64,000 nucleotides of DNA, from assembly GCA_041917055.1 (NCBI GenBank), contig JAYRYJ010000005.1:123483-187482 (forward strand). Reading direction: 5' to 3'. The notes beneath the pieces were generated by a model, which was not told the origin of the DNA, did not search any database, and saw only the letters and a program-made list of their open reading frames with translations. Below, piece by piece: positions 25,620-33,017 of this stretch. Numbering within the stretch: the stretch's first letter is position 1; each line of letters begins with the position of its first letter. This DNA comes from Pseudaquidulcibacter sp041917055 (GTDB taxonomy: Bacteria; Pseudomonadota; Alphaproteobacteria; Caulobacterales; Aquidulcibacteraceae). The translations under genes and the position numbers were made by a program.

Positions 25620-26813
25620 ATGAAAATAGGATTATTCTCAAAAAATAAACGAATGAATATTCATTCAGAGCAAAAGTCACCAAATGTGTTTTTGGCTTTT
25701 TCCAACCTTGGAAATCCGGTTTGGTCGCCGCGCGATTATGGTGCCATGTCACGCGAAGGTTATAAACAAAACCCGATTGCCTATCGCTGTGTGCGCCTGA
25801 TTGCCGAAAGTGTTGCCAGTGTGCCTTTGAAAATAAATGGCGATGAAATGGCAGTAAAAACGCTCGAAACCTTGCTTTCGCATCCCAATATTGAGCAATC
25901 TTTCCCCGAATTAATTGAGAGTTTTGTCGGGCATTTGCAAATCGCTGGCAATGCTTATCTTGAATTAATTGCCATTGATGGCGCACCGCGCGAATTATGC
26001 GTTCTGCGTCCGGATACAATGCGTATTATCCAAGGGGGCAATGGCTGGCCCATTGCTTGGGAACAACAAATCGGCGCGCAAAAACGCCGCCTTTTACGAG
26101 ACCATGTTTCAGGCAAAAGCCAATGTTTGCATCTAAAACTATTCAATCCGACCGATGATTTATATGGGCAAAGTCCAATTGAGGCCGCAGCGACCGCAAT
26201 TGATATTCATAATGCCGGTGGCGCTTGGAACAAGGCCTTAATAGATAATGCCGCAAGGCCATCGGGTGCATTAATTTATCGTGGCGCAAATGGCTATGAA
26301 CGTCTTTCAGACGAACAATTCGAGCGCCTAAAATCCGAATTGAACAATGCGCATACAGGTGCAGCGAATGCCGGACGACCCTTATTATTGGAGGGTGGCC
26401 TTGAATGGTCACCCATGTCACTAAGCCCAACCGAAATGGATTTTATTGAAGCAAGAAGAAGCGCAGCGCGCGATATTGCTTTGGCCTTTGGTGTCCCGCC
26501 ACTTTTATTGGGCATTCCTGGCGATAATACTTATTCAAATTTCAAAGAGGCCAATCTTTCATTCTGGCGTGCCGCAATTGTGCCATTGGCATCAAAGATT
26601 GCGAATGCATTGACGCAATTTTTGCGGCCTTGGTTTGATAGCGAAATCAAAATCACGCCGGATTTCGACGCCATTCCCGCACTAGCGGCTGAACGCGAAA
26701 GCCTTTGGTCGCGCATTGATGGCGCGACATTCCTAACCAATGATGAGAAGCGTGAAATGGCAGGAATTACCCCCAATCCTTCCCCGTTTACGGGGAAGGG
26801 GGACCACGCGTAG
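25620..26813 (+). CDS. GTA portal protein (g3-like), C-terminus replaced by repeat
   Basis: HK97-family portal forming the dodecameric DNA gate at the capsid vertex. Typical text is NPIAYRCVRLIAESVASVPLKI near the N-terminus, then GNAYLELIAIDG, LYGQSPIEAAATAIDIHN, NAARPSGALIY and RRSAARDIALAFGVPPLLLGIPGDNTYSNFKEANLSFWRAAIVPL. The Shine-Dalgarno AGGA is well placed. The last 12 residues (NPSPFTGKGDHA) are encoded by the palindromic element starting at 26775. Overall length, 397 residues, stays close to the RcGTA portal, so the change affects only the extreme C-terminus. Confidence 0.92.
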   Translation: MKIGLFSKNKRMNIHSEQKSPNVFLAFSNLGNPVWSPRDYGAMSREGYKQNPIAYRCVRLIAESVASVPLKINGDEMAVKTLETLLSHPNIEQSFPELIESFVGHLQIAGNAYLELIAIDGAPRELCVLRPDTMRIIQGGNGWPIAWEQQIGAQKRRLLRDHVSGKSQCLHLKLFNPTDDLYGQSPIEAAATAIDIHNAGGAWNKALIDNAARPSGALIYRGANGYERLSDEQFERLKSELNNAHTGAANAGRPLLLEGGLEWSPMSLSPTEMDFIEARRSAARDIALAFGVPPLLLGIPGDNTYSNFKEANLSFWRAAIVPLASKIANALTQFLRPWFDSEIKITPDFDAIPALAAERESLWSRIDGATFLTNDEKREMAGITPNPSPFTGKGDHA

Positions 26814-26971
26814 CGTGGTGGATGGGGGGCGATAATGAAATTATCGCTTTGCCGCAAGGCAAACTTCACTCTCCACACCCGCAACTTTGCTTTCACAAGC
26901 GATTTCTAAGGAAATCGCCCCCACCCACCGCGTTACACGCGGTCCCCCCTCCCCGTGAACGGGGAGGGATT
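26775..26971. repeat. 197-bp palindromic element inside the GTA operon
   Basis: The two ends form long imperfect inverted arms: about 58 bp at 26775-26832 and its reverse complement ending at 26971, starting AATCCTTCCCCG and AATCCCTCCCCG. Each arm itself contains hairpins (CTTCCCCGTTTACGGGGAAG; CCACGCGTAGCGTGG), and the middle has GCGATAATGAAATTATCGC. GC content is visibly higher than the surroundings. It supplies the portal stop codon and separates the portal from g3.5. This looks like a dispersed palindromic repeat of the kind common in alphaproteobacteria. Confidence 0.82.
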
Positions 26972-26991
26972 GATGACCGAAATGGAAAAAT

Positions 26992-27252
26992 ATGAACGAC
27001 GAACATAAAAACTGGTTTGATCCCAAAATAAATCTCGCATTCCTGTTTGCGCTTCTGTTGCAAGGAATAACTGCTTTCATTTGGGTGGGGGCGGCGGCAC
27101 AAAGGCTTGATAGTATTGAAAATCGCCTGAATGCACAATCGCCGCTATCCGAAAGATTGGCACGCCTTGAGGCCGAAGTTGCGGGCGCGCGCAAATCTCT
27201 GGAGCGCATTGAAAATCGCCTCGATAAAGGGGGAAATCATGGCCCTTTATAG
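26992..27252 (+). CDS. GTA g3.5-like small membrane protein
   Basis: An 86-residue protein in the position of RcGTA g3.5. One transmembrane helix near the N-terminus (LAFLFALLLQGITAFIWVGAAA) is followed by a coiled coil (LDSIENRLNAQ through ARLEAEVAGARKSLERIENRLD). Its stop lies 14 bp inside the protease gene. The role of g3.5 is not settled. It starts 20 bp after the palindromic element, so its upstream translation signals may have been altered. Confidence 0.75.
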   Translation: MNDEHKNWFDPKINLAFLFALLLQGITAFIWVGAAAQRLDSIENRLNAQSPLSERLARLEAEVAGARKSLERIENRLDKGGNHGPL

Positions 27253-27670
27253 AATTGGCGGTTATGCCAGCCTGTTTGGTATTAAGGATTTAGCAGGCGA
27301 CATTATTGAAAAAGGCGCGTTTTGCAATTCGCTTTTCCAATTCGGTGCATCCCAAATCAAAATGCTGTATCAGCACGACGCAACCCGCCCAATTGGCGCA
27401 TGGGACACGATTTTTGAAGACGAAATCGGCCTTTGGTGTGAGGGTTATGTCGATACCTCATATAATGATGCGCTTTTGATACGTTCCTTATTATTGGATG
27501 GGACCTTGTCTGGCCTTTCTATCGGGTTTCGCACCCTTGAATTTGCGCCATTGAATGGTGGGCGCATCCTTAAACAAATTGATCTTCGGGAAATCTCAAT
27601 TGTCGGGTTTCCTATGGCGCCGCGTGCACGCCTCAAACTTATCAGTCCAATGTTTGAAATCGCCGCATAA
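27239..27670 (+). CDS. GTA prohead protease (g4-like)
   Basis: HK97-type serine protease that trims the capsid delta domain during head maturation. The ATG at 27239 gives MALYRIGGYASLFGIKD, the family start. The catalytic His lies in KMLYQHDATRPIG, the nucleophilic Ser region in GTLSGLSIGFR, and the third acidic residue in LREISIVGFPM. It is 143 residues, short but within the GTA range. It overlaps g3.5 by 14 bp and precedes the capsid gene by 12 bp. Confidence 0.9.
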   Translation: MALYRIGGYASLFGIKDLAGDIIEKGAFCNSLFQFGASQIKMLYQHDATRPIGAWDTIFEDEIGLWCEGYVDTSYNDALLIRSLLLDGTLSGLSIGFRTLEFAPLNGGRILKQIDLREISIVGFPMAPRARLKLISPMFEIAA

Positions 27671-27682
27671 ATGGAGAAATGA

Positions 27683-28906
27683 ATGATTGAAACCAAACAA
27701 ATTGCCGCGCCGCAAGTTAAACAGGCGCAAAATGAATTGATGGGCGTTTTCCATCAATTCAAAGAAGCCAATGATTTAAGATTGGGCGAAATCGAACGTA
27801 AATTGGGCGCCGATGTCCTTTTGGAAGAAAAAGTCGCGCGCCTTGATAGGGCCTTGAATAGTGCGCAATCAAGCCTTGATAGATTGTCTTTAATGGCAAA
27901 TCGCCCACCAATGTCGGCGCTTGATGCCCAGGCCAGCGAACACAAAAATGCCTGGTCAGGTTTTATGCGCAAGGGCGATGAAAATGCTTTGAACCGTATC
28001 GAGGAAAAAGCTCTTTCTTCGTCGGTCGCATCCGATGGCGGTCACGTTGCACCACCTGAAGTGCAGGCAGTGATTGAACGCACTTTGGCAAATATCTCGC
28101 CAATGCGCAAAATCGCAAGTGTGCGCCCAACTAATTCCGGCACTTTCCGCAAACCGATTTCGACGAGCGCAGCGGCAGTTGGTTGGGTTTCTGAAAGTGG
28201 TGCGCGTGCGGCGACCAATACCCCAAGTCTTGATCTATTAAGTTTTCCGGTCGGTGAATTATATGCAATGGCGGCGGCAACCCAAACCCTTTTGGACGAT
28301 GCAGCGGTTGATATTGATTCATGGCTTGCAGGTGAAATCGCACAAAGTTTTGCAACTGCGGAATCCGATGCTTTCATCAATGGCGATGGCACGAATAAGC
28401 CAAAAGGCCTTTTGAACTATACCATTGTTGCCAATGATACCCAAGCCTATGGCAATCTTGGCTATGTTGCATCAGGCTCGGCGGGCGCATTTGCGGCATC
28501 AAATCCGGTCGATAAATTGGTGGATTTAACCTATGCAGCCCGCACGCCATATCGCGCCAATTCATCGTTTTTAATGAATCGCCGCACATTGTCCTTGGTG
28601 CGTAAATTCAAGGATTCGTCGGGCCAATATATTTGGCAACCGTCTTTGATTGCCGGTCAACCAACAAGTCTTTTGGGCTTTGCGGTGCATGAATGCGAAG
28701 ATATGCCGGATATTGCAGCAAATAGCCATTCGATTGCGTATGGTGATTTTGAAAAAGCCTATTTGATTGTCGATAGAACCGATATTCGTGTCCTTCGTGA
28801 CCCGTATTCCAACAAACCATTTGTGCTTTTCTATGTCACAAAACGTGTCGGTGGCGGTGTGCAGGATTTTGATGCCGTCAAATTTATGAAATTCGCTGCT
28901 TCTTAG
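27683..28906 (+). CDS. GTA major capsid protein (g5-like)
   Basis: HK97-fold capsid subunit, 407 residues. The N-terminal 110 residues are a coiled-coil scaffold (QVKQAQNELMGVFHQFKEAN; ERKLGADVLLEEKVARLDRAL) that the prohead protease should remove. The mature fold carries GGHVAPPEVQAVIERTL, a stretch KIASVRPTNSGTFRKP, FPVGELYAMAAATQTLLDDAAVDIDSWL, AFINGDGTNKPKGLL and the C-terminal DRTDIRVLRDPYSNKPFVLFYVTKRVGGGV-like strands. The GGAGA Shine-Dalgarno is strong, as expected for the most abundant particle protein. Confidence 0.94.
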   Translation: MIETKQIAAPQVKQAQNELMGVFHQFKEANDLRLGEIERKLGADVLLEEKVARLDRALNSAQSSLDRLSLMANRPPMSALDAQASEHKNAWSGFMRKGDENALNRIEEKALSSSVASDGGHVAPPEVQAVIERTLANISPMRKIASVRPTNSGTFRKPISTSAAAVGWVSESGARAATNTPSLDLLSFPVGELYAMAAATQTLLDDAAVDIDSWLAGEIAQSFATAESDAFINGDGTNKPKGLLNYTIVANDTQAYGNLGYVASGSAGAFAASNPVDKLVDLTYAARTPYRANSSFLMNRRTLSLVRKFKDSSGQYIWQPSLIAGQPTSLLGFAVHECEDMPDIAANSHSIAYGDFEKAYLIVDRTDIRVLRDPYSNKPFVLFYVTKRVGGGVQDFDAVKFMKFAAS

Positions 28907-28913
28907 GTGATTT

Positions 28914-29447
28914 ATGAGCCTTAAAACTTTGGTGGGGCCCAATGCAGACCCCGTAACAATAAATGAATTGCGCCAATATTTACGCATTGGCACGCATGAG
29001 GAAGATGGCATACTTGCCATTTTCCTAAAAGCGGCGGTTGAGCAAATAGAGGCCAAAACATTTCGTGCGATCATGCACCAAAAACTCCGCCAAAGTTTTG
29101 GGCGCAGTGAAATCGAAAATGCTATTCTTGGCGCAAGAAAAAGTGACGGGCGCATTTTATTGCGCCTCGATCGCCTTGGTGTTTCAAACATAGATGCAGC
29201 GCACATATTAAATGCTGATGGTGATTTGATTTCCGCGCCCGCGAATTTCGTGAAAATTTCGGGCGATTGGTTTGAAATTTCCGGCGTTTGCCTTGGCCTC
29301 GAAGTGGATTATTTCGCGGGTTTTAACAGTGCAGGCGAGGTTTCAAATCACACCAAAATATTGGTGATGGAAGAGGCGCTTCGCCTTTTCAATTCGCGCG
29401 AGAATGAAAAGCCAGAAGAACAGAATATTGCGGGGGCAAGGCTATGA
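28914..29447 (+). CDS. GTA head-tail adaptor (g6-like)
   Basis: Connector protein under the portal, 177 residues. It begins MSLKTLVGPNADPVTINELRQYLRIGTHEEDGIL, the helical head-tail connector pattern of the phiE125 gp8/RcGTA g6 group, and has the later strand VDYFAGFNSAGEVSNHTKILVMEEALRLF. Its stop overlaps the next gene by 4 bp. That next gene is g8-like, not g7-like, so the adaptor must contact the tail terminator directly or use a stopper from elsewhere. Confidence 0.87.
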   Translation: MSLKTLVGPNADPVTINELRQYLRIGTHEEDGILAIFLKAAVEQIEAKTFRAIMHQKLRQSFGRSEIENAILGARKSDGRILLRLDRLGVSNIDAAHILNADGDLISAPANFVKISGDWFEISGVCLGLEVDYFAGFNSAGEVSNHTKILVMEEALRLFNSRENEKPEEQNIAGARL

Positions 29448-29851
29448 TTGATGCCATTAAGACTGCAATTTTCAATTCAATGGCGGCAAGTTCGCAAATT
29501 TCGGCTTTATTGGGTAATCCATTGCGATTGCATGATGCGCCGGTGCGCAATTCAGTGTTTCCCTTTGCGATTTGGCGACGCTTTGAACAAAAACCGATTG
29601 CCTATGATTATTCGGATGCTTTTGAAGTCTATGTTTCAATTGAAATCACGTCGAAAACCAATGGTAATGAAGAGGCGCGCAAAATAACCGACTCCATCAA
29701 TAATTGGGCAATTAATGCAAAGCCAGTTTCCGATGAATTGGAAATCCCATTCCTTATGATGGCCTATTGTGATGTTATGCGCGCAACAGATGGGCGCAGT
29801 TTCATTGGCCTAATCAAACTCAAACTCATTGCCCAATTGAAGGGAGAATAA
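29444..29851 (+). CDS. GTA tail terminator, DUF3168 (g8-like)
   Basis: A 135-residue tail-completion protein. The DUF3168 pattern is MIDAIKTAIFNSMAASSQISALLG, then RLHDAPVRNSVFPFAIWRRFE, VYVSIEITSKTNGNEEARKITDSIN and a C-terminal strand with GRSFIGLIKLKLIA. The family caps the tail tube at the head side. It overlaps g6 by 4 bp and precedes the tail-tube gene by 1 bp. No sequence is left between g6 and this gene for a g7. Confidence 0.87.
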   Translation: MIDAIKTAIFNSMAASSQISALLGNPLRLHDAPVRNSVFPFAIWRRFEQKPIAYDYSDAFEVYVSIEITSKTNGNEEARKITDSINNWAINAKPVSDELEIPFLMMAYCDVMRATDGRSFIGLIKLKLIAQLKGE

Positions 29852-29852
29852 A

Positions 29853-30269
29853 ATGGCACTTATTGCCGGACGCGATATTTTATTGAAAATATCCGATAAT
29901 GCGCAAAACCCGAATTTTGTAACAATCGGTGGCTTGCGGGCGCGAAATATCAAACTTAATTCCAAAACTATTGATGCGACTTCGTCCGATAGTGCCGGAA
30001 ATTGGCGCGAACTTATACCCAATGCGGGCATAAAAGAGGTTTCCATTAATGGCTCGGGCGTTTTTAAAGACGGCGCGAGTGACGCTCTTTTGCGTGAAGT
30101 CTTCTTTTCCCAAGACGCCCGTGATTGGCAATTATTGATTACCGGTTTTGGCGTTTTGGCGGGAAAATTTATCGTCAATACGCTTGAGTATGGTGGAAGT
30201 TACGACACTGAGGCAACATTCAATATTGAATTGGTCTCAGCGGGCGAAATCGGGTTTAATTCATTATGA
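29853..30269 (+). CDS. GTA major tail tube protein (g9-like)
   Basis: A TP901-1-type tail tube subunit, 138 residues. The start MALIAGRDILLKISDN is followed by KTIDATSSDSAGNWRELIPNAGIKEVSINGSG, the strongest family signature, then ALLREVFFS and the beta strands of the tube wall. The Shine-Dalgarno GGGAGAA is strong. It ends with a 4-bp overlap into the tail-chaperone gene. Confidence 0.92.
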   Translation: MALIAGRDILLKISDNAQNPNFVTIGGLRARNIKLNSKTIDATSSDSAGNWRELIPNAGIKEVSINGSGVFKDGASDALLREVFFSQDARDWQLLITGFGVLAGKFIVNTLEYGGSYDTEATFNIELVSAGEIGFNSL

Positions 30270-30565
30270 TTGCCAATAAACACAAGGGCGAAACCGCAAT
30301 TTCAATCAATGGGCGCGATTATGTTTTGTGCCTTACATTGGGCGGTCTCGCGCAAATCGAAACCGCGTTTGTTATTAATGATTTTGTTGAAATCGGTGAA
30401 AGATTCAAAAACTTCAAAGCCAATGATTTGATTTTGCTTTTGGCAATTTTACTCGAAGGCGGAAAAAACCCGCTTTCGCTTGACGAAATTCGTGGCGCCG
30501 AAATTAATCTGCCCGATGCCGCCAACGCAATCGCGCGCTGTTTTGCGCTTAATCTTCAAAAATGA
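30266..30565 (+). CDS. GTA tail chaperone-like protein (g10-like)
   Basis: A 99-residue protein of the GTA gp10 family. Key text is KGETAISINGRDYVLCLTLGGLAQIETAF and LLLAILLEGGKNPLSLDEI, followed by ANAIARCFALNL. It matches the domain found just upstream of tape-measure genes in these elements. It overlaps both neighbours by 4 bp (ATGA). Tail-assembly chaperone function is inferred from the position. Confidence 0.88.
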   Translation: MIANKHKGETAISINGRDYVLCLTLGGLAQIETAFVINDFVEIGERFKNFKANDLILLLAILLEGGKNPLSLDEIRGAEINLPDAANAIARCFALNLQK

Positions 30566-30732
30566 GTGTTTTCGCAAATGCCCTTAAATCTGCGCTTTTG
30601 CTTGGAATTGCGCCTTCAGAGTTTTGGCAATTAAGTGTCAAGGAATGGCGCGCACTTACCCGCGCCGAAACCGTCTTTAGTCGCGCAGATTTATCAGTGC
30701 TTTTGGAAAATTTTGGTGAAAAAGATGAATGA
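30562..30732 (+). CDS. GTA g10.1-like small tail assembly protein
   Basis: A 56-residue gene that is easy to overlook. The ATG at 30562 overlaps the g10 TGA. The product begins MSVFANALKSALLLGIAP, then SEFWQLSVKEWRALTRAE, the pattern of the RcGTA 10.1 / phage tail-assembly-chaperone family, in which FW and EWRAL are conserved. The stop at 30730-30732 overlaps the tape-measure start by 8 bp. Confidence 0.88.
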   Translation: MSVFANALKSALLLGIAPSEFWQLSVKEWRALTRAETVFSRADLSVLLENFGEKDE

Positions 30733-31189
30733 GGAAATTGATAATAATCTGCAAATTGCTGCCAATTCATTGACGCAATTTGCCAATGGACCCGCCAAAC
30801 ACGCGGGAGATATAATTGCGCAATCCTTCCGCACCGCCGGCAATGAAATTAGCAACGCACTCGAACACGCGGCAAAAAGCGGGGAGTTTTCGATGAAAAA
30901 ACTTGTCGCCGCAATAATCAAGGAATTATCGCAATTAGCTTTGCAAAAATATGTCTTCGCGCCTTTGGAAGATGGATTGAAGGGTACTTTTTCCGGCGTG
31001 CGTCAGGTTTTAAATAGCGGCATAGGTGGGGGCGTCGCGCAAAACTTAAACACCACCTCCATAAGCGCGCCAGTAAATTTCACTATTAATCTTCCGGCGG
31101 GTGCAAACCTTAATGAAGCACGAAAATCAGCAAGCCAGATTAGTGCATCATTGGCGCGCCTGGTAAATCGCGGAAGGGGATTATTATGA
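30725..31189 (+). CDS. GTA tape measure protein (g11-like), short
   Basis: The ATG at 30725 gives a 154-residue protein; an earlier in-frame start at 30635 would run through g10.1 in another frame and is unlikely. It is helical (NSLTQFANGPAKHAGDIIAQSF; MKKLVAAIIKELSQLALQKYV), with a glycine-rich stretch GIGGGVAQNL and the C-terminal SAPVNFTINLPAGANLNEARKSASQISASLARLVNRGRG-type motif seen at the end of RcGTA g11. RcGTA's version is about 219 residues as I recall, so a shorter tail would follow if length scales. Confidence 0.85.
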   Translation: MNEEIDNNLQIAANSLTQFANGPAKHAGDIIAQSFRTAGNEISNALEHAAKSGEFSMKKLVAAIIKELSQLALQKYVFAPLEDGLKGTFSGVRQVLNSGIGGGVAQNLNTTSISAPVNFTINLPAGANLNEARKSASQISASLARLVNRGRGLL

Positions 31190-31799
31190 GTTTTCATAAT
31201 GTCGAATTCCCTTCCAAACTGGCATTGGGCGCAATTGGCGGGCCAATGCGCATTATACATATTTCGCAACGCAATAATGGTTTAGAAAGCCGTAATTTGG
31301 CGCAATATAATTCAAAACGCCGCTTTCAAATCGCCACGCCCGGCATGAATATCAATGAAGGCCACGAATTATTGGCATTTTTTGAAGCGCGATTTGGCAA
31401 AGCCTATTCATTCAAATTTCGTGACCCATTCGACCATAAATCTTGTGCACCCAATCAAAATATTAGCGCTTTGGACCAAGAAATCGGGATTGGTGACAAC
31501 GCAAAAACCCAATTTCAACTGGTGAAAAATTACGGAACTTATTCGCGTGCAATAGTTTTGCCGAAATTTTCCAGTTTAATGTTTGCTATTAATGGCGCGC
31601 CGATTGCCAATAATCATTATTCAATTTCTGAAAGTGGCGTCATTACTTTGCTACCGCGCCCGCCAATAATGCCGCCATAACCGCAGGTTTTGAATTCGAC
31701 ACAAAAGTGCGTTTTGACATCGATAATTTAGAAATGGTTCTAGAGGCCAAAAATGCCGTGCGCTTCAATACTATTGAAATAATTGAGGTTTTGGCATGA
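31186..31799 (+). pseudogene. GTA distal tail protein DUF2460 (g12-like) with one-base frameshift
   Basis: The frame opens as a normal g12: FHNVEFPSKLALGAIGGP, NNGLESRNLAQY, HELLAFFEARFGKAYSFKFRDPFD and KNYGTYSRAI. After ISESGVIT (about 31647) it runs into LLPRPPIMPP and stops at 31680. One base back, the other frame continues ATAPANNAAITAGFEFDTK and VRFDIDNLEM to a TGA at 31797-31799, exactly overlapping the g13 ATG by 4 bp as in other GTA junctions. A single base lost in 31647-31650 explains both. About 40 C-terminal residues are lost. Sequencing error is possible. Confidence 0.85.
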
Positions 31800-32644
31800 G
31801 AGAATTACCACAAGATTTCAAAGCCCGCCTAGATTCACAACTAAATTTCCTCTGCCGCGCATGGATAATCACGCCCAAAATCGGGGCGATTATTCGGGTT
31901 TGCGAACACGATAAAGATATTGAAATAGACGGCGAAATTTACAAATCTATCGATAGTTTTGACGGTGGTGCGATTGAAATTCAAAATTCTTTAGCTGCCG
32001 ATCGAATGTCAATTTCGGCGGCATTAAATGCTCAAGGCGTCACGCGAGAAGCGATTTTATTGGGACATTTCGACAAGGCCAAAGTCGAAGCCCTGATTGT
32101 TGATTGGCAAGCACCACAATTTTTCGCAAAAATTTGGGAAGGCTTAATAAGTCGCGCAATCATTCACGATTTTGGCTTTGAATTCGAACTTGCGGGTTAT
32201 GAAACTGAACTGAATAGGCCAATAGGCCGGCAATTCACGCGCCATTGCGCCGCAATTTTGGGTGATAGCAATTGCAAAATCGATTTGAATTCCCCCGACC
32301 GCAGTTTTATGGCGACAATTTCGCAAATTCAGTCGCTTTCGAGCCTGAAAATCACGACAAGCGCCAATATTGAAACAAGTGAATATGCAAATGGCGAAAT
32401 AAAATTCCAAAATGGCATTTGCACAGGGTTCAAAGCGCGCATTTCTAATTTTGAGAACAGTGGCGGTTTAATTCTGCAGCTTGAAAATCCTTTGCCAATT
32501 GCACCAAATATCAATGACGAAATAAGAGTTTTTAGTGGCTGCGATAAAAGTTTTGATTGCTGCAAAGCCCGCTTCCAAAATGGCGAGAATTTCTTTGGTT
32601 TCCCAAATATGCCGGGGGAGGGAATGATTTATGCCGCACCCTAA
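31796..32644 (+). CDS. GTA baseplate hub protein DUF2163 (g13-like)
   Basis: A 282-residue hub of the tail tip. The DUF2163 domain is seen in GAIIRVCEHDKDIEIDGEIYKS and SLAADRMSISAALNAQGVTREAI. The C-terminal third has the conserved cysteines FTRHCAAILGDSNCKID and SGCDKSFDCCKARF, which in the RcGTA hub are reported to bind an iron-sulfur cluster (recalled). GFPNMPGEGMIYA ends the protein. The stop lies 14 bp inside the peptidase gene. Confidence 0.9.
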   Translation: MRELPQDFKARLDSQLNFLCRAWIITPKIGAIIRVCEHDKDIEIDGEIYKSIDSFDGGAIEIQNSLAADRMSISAALNAQGVTREAILLGHFDKAKVEALIVDWQAPQFFAKIWEGLISRAIIHDFGFEFELAGYETELNRPIGRQFTRHCAAILGDSNCKIDLNSPDRSFMATISQIQSLSSLKITTSANIETSEYANGEIKFQNGICTGFKARISNFENSGGLILQLENPLPIAPNINDEIRVFSGCDKSFDCCKARFQNGENFFGFPNMPGEGMIYAAP

Positions 32645-33017
32645 AACCCGCGCAAAAATCGCGAGAATTGCTAATGAATGGTTGGGAACGGCGTTTCATA
32701 CTGATGCACAAATTAAAGGCGTCGGTTGTGATTGTGCGGGCCTAATAATCGGTGTCGCAAATGAGGTATTGGGAATAGAAATTTCGCGTGAAAATGGAAT
32801 TGAACCAGCGCTTGCGACCTTTTTCCATAAAACCAATACACCGAAAATTTCCGACATTGTGGTTTTCGCAAAACCCGAATTGGCGGGGGAGTTTCACGCC
32901 GCGATTTTGCTTGACGGAATGATTATTCATTCACGTCAAAATAGGGGCGTGATTTTAAACACTTTCACACAAAATCTAAGAAAAATGGTCGCGGCCTATT
33001 ATTCATTCAGGTGCTAA
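32631..33017 (+). CDS. GTA NlpC/P60-type cell-wall peptidase (g14-like)
   Basis: A 128-residue tail-tip peptidase that opens the recipient's peptidoglycan during DNA delivery. The catalytic Cys is in GVGCDCAGLIIG (second Cys, near residue 35) and the His in ELAGEFHAAILLDG (near 89). The N-terminus ARIANEWLGTAFH and the C-terminus FTQNLRKMVAAYYSF fit the GTA peptidase family. It overlaps g13 by 14 bp. It looks intact, with all active-site motifs. Confidence 0.91.
   Translation: MPHPKTRAKIARIANEWLGTAFHTDAQIKGVGCDCAGLIIGVANEVLGIEISRENGIEPALATFFHKTNTPKISDIVVFAKPELAGEFHAAILLDGMIIHSRQNRGVILNTFTQNLRKMVAAYYSFRC

Noticed and set aside
26531..27209. Minus-strand ORFs over the portal end and palindromic element
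   Set aside because: They are antisense to strongly supported GTA genes and their text is translated repeat.
31640..31655. Programmed -1 frameshift in g12
   Set aside because: The sequence T ACT TTG is not an X XXY YYZ slippery site and no clear downstream pseudoknot is seen; a base loss or sequencing error explains it better.
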